Assembly: GCA_016936975.1 (NCBI GenBank)
Contig: JAFGWU010000095.1
Span: 1 to 64,000 of the forward strand
Source of the DNA: Bacteroidales bacterium
GTDB lineage: Bacteria > Bacteroidota > Bacteroidia > Bacteroidales > GCA-2748055
Direction of reading: 5' to 3'
DNA length: 64,000 nt
A program made the translations under genes and the position numbers. Positions within the stretch are counted from its first letter, which is position 1; each line of letters begins with the position of its first letter. Under the pieces are notes generated by a model. That model saw only the letters and a program-made list of their open reading frames with translations. It was not told where the DNA came from and searched no databases. This document shows, piece by piece, positions 48,053-57,745 of the stretch.

Positions 48053-48982
48053 TCAATGGGTGGTTAATTCTCTAAAGATATCCTCAAGCTTGGTCTCAAA
48101 GGGGATCATCTCGGTGAGGGTCCAGTGATTTGTCACGCACAGGTTGAAGATATCCTTTGCACTATGGGAATCAGATGCGCTGTGCACCTCAAACCGATCC
48201 TGGTGCCGGTCGAGGAAACCTGCCTGGCTGACCGACGGAAGATCACGGAGGGCTTTGATGATGTCGTTGGGATCCCCGTCCTCGATTCGGATATTCAGTA
48301 TTTCCTTGCCGGTGGCCTGTTTGCGGAGGTTCTCCGAGGTCCCGTCTGCCACGATCTTTCCGCGGTTGATGATCAGGATGCGGTCGCAGGTCGCTTCCAC
48401 CTCGGGAAGGATATGGGTGCTCAAGATCACGGTTTTTTCCCTGCCCAGCTCCCGTATCAGCTTCCTGATCTCCACAATCTGGTTGGGATCCAAACCGGAG
48501 GTCGGTTCATCCAGGATCAGGATCTCAGGGTCGTGGATTAGCGCCTGGGCCAGACCGACCCGCTGCTTATATCCTTTCGACAGTTCCCCGATCTTTTTGT
48601 GCTTCTCGGCATTCAGTCCGGTTACCCTGATCATCTCCACAACCCTCGACTGGATATGTTCTTTAGGGATTCCCTGGAGCCCTCCCACGAATTCCAGGTA
48701 ATCGATGACCGGCATGTCGTGGTAAAGAGGGTTGTTTTCCGGCAGGTACCCGATGTGCCTTTTGATCTCATCGGGAAAATTCCTCATATCCTTACCTCCG
48801 ATGGTGATGGTTCCCTCGTTGGGAAGGATGAAGTTGGTGATCATGCGCACGGTGGTTGTTTTCCCGGCCCCGTTCGGTCCCAGGAAACCGAGGATTTCCC
48901 CGGTCTTTACCTCGAAAGAGATGTCGTCGACGGCCCTCTGCCCACCATACTTTTTCGTCAGGTTTTCAATTCTGATATCCAT
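48053..48982 (-). CDS. gldA: GldA-like ABC transporter ATP-binding protein
   Basis: Walker A GPNGAGKTT; LSKGYKQRVGLAQALIHDPEILILDEPTSGLDPNQ. Confidence 0.93.
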   Translation of the reverse strand: MDIRIENLTKKYGGQRAVDDISFEVKTGEILGFLGPNGAGKTTTVRMITNFILPNEGTITIGGKDMRNFPDEIKRHIGYLPENNPLYHDMPVIDYLEFVGGLQGIPKEHIQSRVVEMIRVTGLNAEKHKKIGELSKGYKQRVGLAQALIHDPEILILDEPTSGLDPNQIVEIRKLIRELGREKTVILSTHILPEVEATCDRILIINRGKIVADGTSENLRKQATGKEILNIRIEDGDPNDIIKALRDLPSVSQAGFLDRHQDRFEVHSASDSHSAKDIFNLCVTNHWTLTEMIPFETKLEDIFRELTTH

Positions 48983-49285
48983 TTCTTATGAGAAATATGA
49001 TGTTATGGTTTTCCGGCAGGCAACAAACCCCACAGGGTTCCTGCCGGTCTGATTCAATTATATCGAAAGCATTGAAACCAGTAAAATGAAAAAGTCCATT
49101 GTTTTGGTTCTCAGATTCGACCACAAAAATATAATTCTTTCAAAAAGGAGAAAAAAGAGAAAAAAATTTTAAGGAAAATTAACAATTAACAGCGCCACGC
49201 AATGCTTTGCGCGGCTACATCGGGTTCCCGAAATAATTCTTAAATCTTAATTCGTTAATCGGGTTTCCGTCTCCACGCCGGGAAT

Positions 49286-52200
49286 TTATCTGTTGATCAT
49301 CATTTTCCTCGTAAGCACGGCGGTCTGCTCCCGGTTCCGGATGGTCATTCTGTAGAAGTAGATTCCGCCGGCCAGCGGTTCACCCGACTGCCCGGTCCCG
49401 TTCCACGAAACCACGTGCGATCCTTCCGGCAAATGACCGTTGGTCAGGGTACAGACTTTCTGCCCGACAAGGTTATAGACGGAGATTTCAACGAATGCCT
49501 CCTGTGGCAGTTTGAAGCGAATATAAGTCAGGTCAGAGAAAGGATTGGGGTAGTTCTGCCCGAGCTGATACGGATCAGCCGCGGCAATCTTTCCGCTGAC
49601 CACGGTTGTGATGGTATCATCCCTTCCGGGTGATCCCCCGATCTCAAATGAAGCGCGCCAGAGGTAGGGATTGTTCTGATCGCCTGAGGGATTCCTGTTG
49701 ACCGGTACCAGTGAATAACCCGTTCCATCCGCTTCCAGGGGCCATGGTGCCCGGTCGTTATACCGAAGGGTACAGAGGGTATCACCGTCCGGACCGGCCA
49801 GGATAATCCATTCTCCGCCATTATCCAGGCTGCCGCTGTATTCACCGGAGGGAGGGAAACCGTAGTGGGACGAAAATCCCTTTTCATCCGAGGCAAGGAC
49901 GATGAATTCCCCGCCCCTGAATGCTGTTTCCGGAGGGAATTTAAAATCGATACCATCGATGAACTTCGCACCTCCGATATCGAGTGTGGCGCTCCCGGTA
50001 TTCTTTAGTTCGATGAATTCAAGATCTCCTTCATCAATGGTATCCGCCGGTAACGGGTGGTAATGCACCTCGGTGATTTTTATTGTATAAAGGTCCTCGG
50101 GAATCATAAAGAACCGGTTATTCAGGGCGCTCCAGTTTCCATCCAGGAAGGTCCGGGCCATGATCCGGGATGAACTATCCAGCTGGATGGGCTCCCCGTA
50201 CATCAAGGCCTCCGGGGAGATGCCCGTCTGAAGCTCTTCGCTTCCTCTGAGTACCGCACTGATAATGAAATCGGAGCTGGAGGTTTTGGTGTTCAGTCCC
50301 TGTATGGTCAGCAGGTTGTCTCCCTCTGTCAGGCGGTCGATATAGCCGGAGATATCAAAATTTTCGGCTGCCGCAGCTTCATGTGAACCCGTGGCGGCCG
50401 AGTTCCATACGCAATTTGCAGGGGCATTTGCACCAGCCACTCTTGTTCCATTAAGATAGGCGGCAAAGCCGTCATCGTAATGCACCGCCAGCGAGAGACC
50501 CTTTATTCTGTTCAGCTGATCAGCGGTGACCGGGAATGGAATACGGATGTAGCAGGAGGTATTTGGCTCCACGCCGTCATCGTGCATGTCGTTTCCCACG
50601 TCCAGGGAGATCAGATTCTCATAACCGGTATTCTTTTCATAACCGACGCCCCCCGGTGCTCCGCTGCAGACCTGCCAGGCATTGTCGTTGTAACCAGGGT
50701 CACTCAGCCAGGTCGCACCGATATCGGATTTCGGAACCAGGGCCTTTTTTCCGGCGTCCGCAGCAACCAGCAGGATTTCATCATTGTTGCCCTGGTCGGG
50801 CCAGAGCGCCGGATCTGTACCATCGGTGGTGTAATAGATCATCCCCCCGGCAGAGCTCATGGTTAATCGGTCGCCCCTGAAGATTTTTTCTCCTGTAAAG
50901 GGTTCATTGTTGATGTAAAAGAGGGGCGCATCCAGTTCAGGGAAGAGCCCGTTTGTGCGGAGCTGGTCAATCAGTGTCGCGGTGCGGGCCGGAAAATAGG
51001 TATTGAACAAAAAGTTCTGCTGGGCCAGCCAGTGGTTCTCCACTGTATAGAGTTCATACGGACCGGACTGCCACGAATGCACATCGCGCCGGTAATCGCC
51101 CCACCGGGAAGATTCAAGGGGTAAAGCCGGTTCAACCTGGTTCTTCCTGATGTCCCATCTTTCCCGAACCGATTCCGGGGTGAGGGGGCCTCCCTGGTAA
51201 CAGAACTTCTGGACCCGGTCGGCAAACAACCGTTTGAACTGATCGTTCTGCCTGAGTTGCTGGAAGAGCCGGCTGGGACAATCGGCATTGTTCTCGTTGA
51301 CCACATTATGGTTCAGCGCTTCCAGCACATGTTCGGCATCCCAGCAGAGGAAAATGAATCCTTTCCCGGGATTGACCCGGTTTCTGATTGCGGCCCAGTT
51401 GTGGTGGTCCCAGTCGGTGTTCCCCCCGTACATATTGAGCAACATATAATCGGCGATGCTCACCACATCCACCATACTATTCAGAGTCGGATCGGGGGTC
51501 CCGTCGGGCCTGTTCCCCTGTATGCGCTGGTAGTTTTCATCGGACGACAGACCGGCATTGGCCAGGTCCATCAGCTGGTCCCATGCGTTGATGCTCCCGT
51601 CTACCACCTCCTGGTAATCCTTGATGACATCAAACTCTTCCGCACTTCCGACAAGGTATGATTCGGCAAAATCGCTGTTGAGCCTTTCCGAAATGGTGTA
51701 GATTCCCCAGTACATTCCGTTGATGAACAGGTGGGCATATACGGAGTTACTGGCCAGGTGGCCCATTTCCCGGTGGGTATCCTTGGTCCATGTATCTCGA
51801 AGGTATTGCGAGCGTGCTCTTTGATCGCTTTCCTGGTGGGTCCAGGTATTATTGAATCCGCCCCGTAATATCAGGGAATTAAAACTGGAGTCGCATTCGC
51901 TGCCAAGCAGGGCATACCTGAGCCTTGAGGGTCCGTATTCTTTTCTGAAGGAGAGCCTGAACGAATGCTTCGGATTCTTTTCCGGTCTCCTGGATTCTCC
52001 GCCGTGGATCTCCATACCGCAATTGACCTGGAGGGAAACGGTTCCGTCACGATTGAAAAATTCCACGGATGCCGGTCGTTCCCAGCCGCGCCCGGTATCG
52101 TTTTCTCCCGGAGCCGGGTACATATAGATGCCTCCGGTTTCGGGATCGGTTGAGAAGTTGAAGAAATGACCCGGATCCGAAATCAGAGAGACGACCGTCA

Positions 52201-53137
52201 GGGATTTCAATCCTTCAATGGCTGATGCGGCAAACGATGAGCTGGTCATCAGTTCGGGGTCCATCTCATAGTCGGCAGGAGCCCTTCCTTCAGAATAGGT
52301 CCACGGGCCCCACTCCACCGGGTACCCTTCCGGATTATTGGGCTGACGGATTACATCCTCCGGAAAGATATAGGATTGTGTGGCCACAGGGCCTGAGATA
52401 CCGTTCTCGTTGATGGCGACGGCCCTGACAATGGCCGTGGTCTGAACCGTTAAAGGTTCGGTATATAATGTCCCGTGTGTTTCACCGGGAAGGGTGCCGT
52501 CGGTGGTAAAGTAGATCGACCCTCCTCCGGCGGCGGATAATTCAAGTTGAAAGGGAGCCTCAAAGAAATTGTGCGGAACGGAAAACACAGGCGGGGGGAC
52601 CTGTATGCCTGTCCGGAGGTTCTCTGTTCCCGGGGTCGGGATGCTGAAGAATGTATAACCGGTGTCGATATAGCCGTAGGAAATATCGGCTTCCTGGGGT
52701 GGGAAGGCCGGGTTGAATTCGGAAACCGCTACACCGCCCGTATTGAAAAGCCCAAGGTATTCACCGTCGCCGCTTACCTGGAAATTGGTGTGCAGCTTTC
52801 CCAGGGGATCTGTCCGGTCCTTGCCAGAGGCAAATATGAGCAGGTGTTTCTGCGGCTGAATATAGAGGGCCGGAAGAGCCCATTTGCCCGGGCGATCCAT
52901 CTCATCCGAAAGGGTCCAGCCGGCCAGCGAAACCGGTTCCGGCCGGGGATTGTACAATTCGATCCAGTCTGAAAAGTCGCCATCCTCGTCGGTGAGGGTG
53001 CTTTCATTCAGAGCCATAAATTCATTGATGCGTATCTCAACCGATTGTGCCCCGAGAGAGTAACCTGACAGCAGGACTGCCATCAAGACAACACATAATC
53101 TATATTTGCAGAGAGAACGGCTGAAGATTCTGTTCAT
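49286..53137 (-). CDS. CotH-kinase/LTD multidomain secreted protein with chitobiase-type C-terminal-like repeats and T9SS sorting domain
   Basis: LTD RINEFMALNESTLTDEDGDFSDWIELYNPRPEPVSLAGWTLSDE; CotH-like PKHSFRLSFRKEYGPSRLRYALLGS...FIFLCWDAEHVLE; second LTD ITEVHYHPLPADTIDEGDLEFIELKN; C-terminal LGQNYPNPFSDLTYIRFKLPQ...RKMMINR. Confidence 0.92.
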   Translation of the reverse strand: MNRIFSRSLCKYRLCVVLMAVLLSGYSLGAQSVEIRINEFMALNESTLTDEDGDFSDWIELYNPRPEPVSLAGWTLSDEMDRPGKWALPALYIQPQKHLLIFASGKDRTDPLGKLHTNFQVSGDGEYLGLFNTGGVAVSEFNPAFPPQEADISYGYIDTGYTFFSIPTPGTENLRTGIQVPPPVFSVPHNFFEAPFQLELSAAGGGSIYFTTDGTLPGETHGTLYTEPLTVQTTAIVRAVAINENGISGPVATQSYIFPEDVIRQPNNPEGYPVEWGPWTYSEGRAPADYEMDPELMTSSSFAASAIEGLKSLTVVSLISDPGHFFNFSTDPETGGIYMYPAPGENDTGRGWERPASVEFFNRDGTVSLQVNCGMEIHGGESRRPEKNPKHSFRLSFRKEYGPSRLRYALLGSECDSSFNSLILRGGFNNTWTHQESDQRARSQYLRDTWTKDTHREMGHLASNSVYAHLFINGMYWGIYTISERLNSDFAESYLVGSAEEFDVIKDYQEVVDGSINAWDQLMDLANAGLSSDENYQRIQGNRPDGTPDPTLNSMVDVVSIADYMLLNMYGGNTDWDHHNWAAIRNRVNPGKGFIFLCWDAEHVLEALNHNVVNENNADCPSRLFQQLRQNDQFKRLFADRVQKFCYQGGPLTPESVRERWDIRKNQVEPALPLESSRWGDYRRDVHSWQSGPYELYTVENHWLAQQNFLFNTYFPARTATLIDQLRTNGLFPELDAPLFYINNEPFTGEKIFRGDRLTMSSAGGMIYYTTDGTDPALWPDQGNNDEILLVAADAGKKALVPKSDIGATWLSDPGYNDNAWQVCSGAPGGVGYEKNTGYENLISLDVGNDMHDDGVEPNTSCYIRIPFPVTADQLNRIKGLSLAVHYDDGFAAYLNGTRVAGANAPANCVWNSAATGSHEAAAAENFDISGYIDRLTEGDNLLTIQGLNTKTSSSDFIISAVLRGSEELQTGISPEALMYGEPIQLDSSSRIMARTFLDGNWSALNNRFFMIPEDLYTIKITEVHYHPLPADTIDEGDLEFIELKNTGSATLDIGGAKFIDGIDFKFPPETAFRGGEFIVLASDEKGFSSHYGFPPSGEYSGSLDNGGEWIILAGPDGDTLCTLRYNDRAPWPLEADGTGYSLVPVNRNPSGDQNNPYLWRASFEIGGSPGRDDTITTVVSGKIAAADPYQLGQNYPNPFSDLTYIRFKLPQEAFVEISVYNLVGQKVCTLTNGHLPEGSHVVSWNGTGQSGEPLAGGIYFYRMTIRNREQTAVLTRKMMINR

Positions 53138-53164
53138 TTTGTAAAGATAGCAATCCGGAATAAC

Positions 53165-54661
53165 CTATCCGGGCAGTTTAATGATTTTAACATTGGGGAG
53201 CCTGTCGGTGCCGGCGGGCAGATCCCCTCTGTCGTTTATAAGGAGGGTATACCCCGAGCCGGTTAATCCTTCAAGCACCTGCCTGCCGGGAAGGTCCGGA
53301 TAAGCTGTACAGTTAACATAAAACATCGTTTCAACCGGATGATCCGCATTAAAAACAATGACTTTAGACCGATCGTCTATTGACCGGTTCAACGCTTTTA
53401 ATTCCTTAACCCACTCCGGATGGCGTTCCCTTTGCTGAAAGGGTTTGATCCGTTCGACAGAATACCTTACCGGCAGGATCAACAGGAGCGCCATGACCGG
53501 CCAGGTCAACCATTGATGGCCGATTCTTTGCCGGTAATAATACACATAATGGAAGAATAGTGCCGTTATGATGAATATGGCCGGAGCGGTAAACAGGGTA
53601 TACGCCTGCATTTTTGTTGCGGCGAATGAGAAAAACAGGAACGGGACCAGGAACCATATGGTGATTAATAATCTCCTGTAGTTTCTCCATTTTTTAAAGG
53701 ATTTCCACAGAAACCAGATCACGGGCAGGTAGACCAGTTCCCCGAAGATGATCCTGAGTTTGTTGAAATGATAGAAAAACGATCCGCCCTGTTCATCCAG
53801 CACCCCGGTCAGATGCTTAAAATTATAACTGCTTTCCCACCGGGCTTCCTGAGGAAAGGCTTTATGGATGTAAAGCTGCCAGGGCAGGAACACGGCCGTG
53901 GTCACGATGCAGAGCAATACAAACTGGAGGATGGTTTGCTTCAGGCTGAATTTTTTTGAATCGAGGACCAGCAAAAGCCATATCGGAAGCACAATCAGGG
54001 CCGGAAGCCATTTCGACAGAATCGCGATCCCAATGCTGATCCCGCAAAAAATATTATATACCGGTTTTTCAGTCTGCATAAACCGGATCCCCAGGAAGAC
54101 GGCCAACTGGATAAAAAAAAGGAAGAACACATCGATGTGGTCGGTGGCCACCCGTCCGGCCGTGAGCTCAATGATCAGTCCGTGGATGGCATACAGAAAT
54201 GCCGCAATGAATCCGACCCTGCTGTTGAAAAGATATCTGCCGATGGCAAAGGTGATCCAGATTCCAAGGGTTGAAAGAAGAATGGAGGGCAGGCGGAGGG
54301 CAATCTCATTGATCCCGAGGACCGACATGCTCAGGGCCATGGTCCAGAGGGGGAACGGCTGTTTATGCACCCAGATGTGATTGGCCGCCCAGTTCTTATA
54401 GTTATAGGGTAATACGGGATCCTCATAAAGGGTTGGCCTGAACGGATGTTCGATCATATTTTTGGCCACCAGGGCATGATACCGTTCATCCCACTCATGA
54501 AGATAGAGATCGGTTGCGGCATAGAACCGGAGAAAAAGTCCGCAGATCATCAGGAAGATAACTGCGGACAGTGTTTTATGATTTTTGAATTGCCGGCAGG
54601 CAAGGGTGAATCCGCCCAGGGATAAAATAATCGTTACAATTCCGAAGATTTGATTCTCCAT
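53165..54661 (-). CDS. GT39/ArnT-like multi-TM glycosyltransferase
   Basis: LHEWDERYHALVAKNMIEHPFRPTLYEDP; KQPFPLWTMALSMSVLGINEIALRLPSILLSTLGIWITFAIGRYLFNSRVGFIAAFLYA. Confidence 0.88.
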   Translation of the reverse strand: MENQIFGIVTIILSLGGFTLACRQFKNHKTLSAVIFLMICGLFLRFYAATDLYLHEWDERYHALVAKNMIEHPFRPTLYEDPVLPYNYKNWAANHIWVHKQPFPLWTMALSMSVLGINEIALRLPSILLSTLGIWITFAIGRYLFNSRVGFIAAFLYAIHGLIIELTAGRVATDHIDVFFLFFIQLAVFLGIRFMQTEKPVYNIFCGISIGIAILSKWLPALIVLPIWLLLVLDSKKFSLKQTILQFVLLCIVTTAVFLPWQLYIHKAFPQEARWESSYNFKHLTGVLDEQGGSFFYHFNKLRIIFGELVYLPVIWFLWKSFKKWRNYRRLLITIWFLVPFLFFSFAATKMQAYTLFTAPAIFIITALFFHYVYYYRQRIGHQWLTWPVMALLLILPVRYSVERIKPFQQRERHPEWVKELKALNRSIDDRSKVIVFNADHPVETMFYVNCTAYPDLPGRQVLEGLTGSGYTLLINDRGDLPAGTDRLPNVKIIKLPG

Positions 54662-54689
54662 GCACCCGGTTCATTGCGGAGGCCGGTTC

Positions 54690-55160
54690 TCAGTCGAGCC
54701 TTACGTATTTCTCAATGCGATAATTGTCCGTATCGACGTTCCATTCATCATCCACCGGCCAGGTCTGGGTCAGTGTATCATTACTTACCTCTACCAGCAT
54801 TTTTACCTCCTGTCCGACATAATCGGCCCCGACATGATATTGAATCATTTCAGTATAATGATTTCCTTCCAGCGTATATGTGCCGCACCCGTAATTTTCG
54901 TAATGGATCGAGTCTACATCAAAATATCCGACAAAGATAAAATGGCTCTCCGACCACATTTTCATATCCTTACCGGTTACATCTCCCGGGAATTCCAAGC
55001 TTGTTTCGGCATTTGATACCGATTTGGCGTAAATTAGGTCCCAGGCACCTTCAACAGGATTTTCCTCTGTCTGGTTACAGCTCAGGGGTAAAAAGAACAA
55101 CAGGAAGAGAAGCAGAATAGAACTAACGGCTCTTAATGCAGGTTTGGTGTTTGTTTTCAT
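54690..55160 (-). CDS. Small lipocalin-like lipoprotein
   Basis: Lipobox LFFLPLSCNQTEENPVEGAWDLIYAKS; YTLEGNHYTEMIQYH. Confidence 0.7.
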   Translation of the reverse strand: MKTNTKPALRAVSSILLLFLLFFLPLSCNQTEENPVEGAWDLIYAKSVSNAETSLEFPGDVTGKDMKMWSESHFIFVGYFDVDSIHYENYGCGTYTLEGNHYTEMIQYHVGADYVGQEVKMLVEVSNDTLTQTWPVDDEWNVDTDNYRIEKYVRLD

Positions 55161-55334
55161 AGAAATTTTGATTTTAGGGGTTTAAATGAAGAAAGGTACG
55201 ATTTTTATTCGTGAGACTCAAATTTCAGGGGCGGGGTGAACTGAAATTTGTAAGTTGAACAATCCCGGTCCCGCTAAATCAGGAGAGGGTAAGATACCTT
55301 GCCGCCTGCATCGCATTCGAATTGTGATAAATAG

Positions 55335-55366
55335 TTGACTTTAGGTTTTTTGTTTCTTACCTTTAC
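55335..55366 (+). promoter_or_regulatory. Bacteroidota-type promoter upstream of DUF5916 gene
   Basis: TTG (55335-55337), 20-bp spacer, TACCTTTA (55358-55365); shares AAATAGTTGAC with the 43.6-kb promoter. Confidence 0.5.
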
Positions 55367-55394
55367 TTACAAACCCTAAATTGCCTTTTACAGT

Positions 55395-57647
55395 ATGCCA
55401 AGATCTGAATGTTACCCCATTCAAAGAAGGGCGAATATTGCATTAATTTCAGCCATTCTTTTAACAGTTTCACAGCTCCTGGCTCAGGAGCCTCTTATTA
55501 TCCCAAAAATGACCCTCGATCCCGAGCTCGACGGAAATCTGTCTGAACCTGCCTGGGATGATCTGACTGCCATCCCGTTGGTAATGCATAGTCCCGTTGC
55601 AGGAAATGTTCCGACGGAACGAAGCGAATTTAAACTGGGTTATACGGATCAGTATTTCTATTTTGCGGCTTACAATTACGATTCTGAACCGGACAAAATC
55701 CAGTCTACCAGTAAGAAACGCGATGAGATGAATCTGAATAATGATTTCTGCGCGATTTCGCTCGATACCTATTCCGACCATGAAAATGCGCTCTCTTTCT
55801 GTACCAATCCTGCGGGCGCGCGCCTGGATATGCAGATCATGAACGACGGGAAAGGGGCGTGGCCCGTAAACGAGGATTGGAATGCCATATGGGAAGTGGA
55901 GATCCGGGAAAACGAAAAAGGCTGGTTTGCGGAATTCAGGATACCCCTTTCCACACTGCGATACCAGGTGATTGACGGAAAAGTTGAAATGGGACTGTCC
56001 GTTTTCAGGTACGTGGCAAGATACAGTGAGGCCTATGTCTATCCGGCAATTTCAAACAAATGGGGATTCTGGAGTTTTGTTAAGGTATCCCAATTTCAAC
56101 CGGTCGAAATCCATGATATTAAATCCATCAATCCGATCCTGTTCTCCCCTTACCTGCTGGGTGGTTTCCAGCAATCTTTCATACAGAATGATGCGGGAAA
56201 TGATTACGAAGCCAAGCGTACATGGAAACGTACGGCCGGCATGGATATCAAGTACGGGCTCGCAAAAAATGTGACCCTTGATCTGACTGTAAACACTGAT
56301 TTTGCGCAGGTTGAAGCGGATAATCAGGAGATCAACCTCACACGGTATTCTCTTTTTTTTCCGGAGAAGCGGCAGTTTTTTATGGAAAGAGCCAATGTAT
56401 TTGATTTTAATTTCGGGGAGGAGGGACAACTTTTTTACAGCCGGAGGATCGGGCTGTTTGAGGGGCAGTCGGTACCTATATGGGGCGGAGGAAGACTAAC
56501 CGGGAGGGCGGGGAAATGGGACCTGGGGCTGATGAGCCTGCAGACCGGTTTCCTTGAAGGCAATTCAGGCCGGATCCTTGAAACCGCAAACCATTCTGTC
56601 ATCCGGACAAGAAGACAGGTGGCGCTGAACAAAAATTCATATCTCGGTTTCATGGGCACATCAAAAATTGAAAGATACGGAATTTATAACCTGGGCTATG
56701 GATTCGATGCCATCCTGAATCTGAAAGGAGATACCTACCTGAAAATCGCCTGGGCACAAACGGCTGATTCGGATTCCCCGAACAAAATGTTTTCCCTGGA
56801 TCCTTCGAGGTACCTGGTTTTCCTGGAAAGGAGAAATTATAAGGGATTTTCATACGGTCTCAGTTATGAACGATCCGGTAGATCCTATAATCCTGAGATG
56901 GGATTTGAGTTCAGACAGGACTTTACCAGGTTTGGGCAAACAGTGTCCTATGGAATCGTTCCCGACGAGGATTCCTGGCAGACAAGGTCTCAGTTTTCCC
57001 TGGATGGCGAGTACTATTTCCGAAATGGTGATGGCAGCCTGGAAACAATAAACCTGAGTCCTTCCTATTATTTCAGCTCAAGAAAAAACACGGAGCTTAT
57101 GATAGTAATACCTTTCAAATATGATGATGTCCTTTACAGTTTTGACCTGTCAGATGAGATTACGATCGCAGAAGGTCAATACAGGAACATCGGCATTAAC
57201 GGCAGTTATTCCACCTCAGCAGAAAAAAGGCTTATTACCACTTTGGGTGCATACAGCGGCAAGTATTATGGGGGATGGCGCAATTCGGCATCGGTTTCTC
57301 CTTCACTCAGTATCGGGAGCTCTTGGCGCCTTTCACTGTCATATTATTTCTACAGAATTGACTTTTCAGAACCGGAGCAGGTTTACCGGTCCCACCTGAT
57401 GCGCTTCCGGGTCTGGTACATGTTCAGCACAAAATTGTCGGCAATGGGTTTCGTTCAGTACAACAGCCTGAATCAGAAATTCTATGTAAACCTCAGGTTC
57501 AGATACAATCCCAGGGAAGGCAATGATCTTTACATTGTGTACAACGATCTCCTGAATACAGGAAGAGATGATTTTACCCCGGAATTGCCCTTTTCCGATA
57601 AACGAATCATCATGATTAAATATACCCATACCTTCAGGGTCAGGTAA
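55395..57647 (+). CDS. DUF5916 protein: CBM9-like N-terminal domain plus outer-membrane beta-barrel-like C-terminus
   Basis: LDPELDGNLSEPAWDDLTAI; TVNTDFAQVEADNQEINLTRYSLFFPEKRQFFMERANVF; terminal strand IIMIKYTHTFRVR. Confidence 0.88.
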   Translation: MPRSECYPIQRRANIALISAILLTVSQLLAQEPLIIPKMTLDPELDGNLSEPAWDDLTAIPLVMHSPVAGNVPTERSEFKLGYTDQYFYFAAYNYDSEPDKIQSTSKKRDEMNLNNDFCAISLDTYSDHENALSFCTNPAGARLDMQIMNDGKGAWPVNEDWNAIWEVEIRENEKGWFAEFRIPLSTLRYQVIDGKVEMGLSVFRYVARYSEAYVYPAISNKWGFWSFVKVSQFQPVEIHDIKSINPILFSPYLLGGFQQSFIQNDAGNDYEAKRTWKRTAGMDIKYGLAKNVTLDLTVNTDFAQVEADNQEINLTRYSLFFPEKRQFFMERANVFDFNFGEEGQLFYSRRIGLFEGQSVPIWGGGRLTGRAGKWDLGLMSLQTGFLEGNSGRILETANHSVIRTRRQVALNKNSYLGFMGTSKIERYGIYNLGYGFDAILNLKGDTYLKIAWAQTADSDSPNKMFSLDPSRYLVFLERRNYKGFSYGLSYERSGRSYNPEMGFEFRQDFTRFGQTVSYGIVPDEDSWQTRSQFSLDGEYYFRNGDGSLETINLSPSYYFSSRKNTELMIVIPFKYDDVLYSFDLSDEITIAEGQYRNIGINGSYSTSAEKRLITTLGAYSGKYYGGWRNSASVSPSLSIGSSWRLSLSYYFYRIDFSEPEQVYRSHLMRFRVWYMFSTKLSAMGFVQYNSLNQKFYVNLRFRYNPREGNDLYIVYNDLLNTGRDDFTPELPFSDKRIIMIKYTHTFRVR

Positions 57648-57745
57648 TGCCGGGGTGATTATCAGGTTGAAAACGCACCCGTTTGAATGCAGGAAAGATC
57701 CGGGGGACCGGGATGTTCCTTATTGCAGGATGCTGTAGAAATGTA

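Noticed and set aside
45788-48982. Evidence for gliding motility
   Set aside because: GldAFG-like ABC genes alone do not show gliding, and the other required gld/spr genes are not in the window.
49189-49217. Hairpin GCCACGCAA-tgc-TTTGCGCGGC near the gldA-like start
   Set aside because: Imperfect stem without a T-tract, not at a gene end on the relevant strand; too weak to call.
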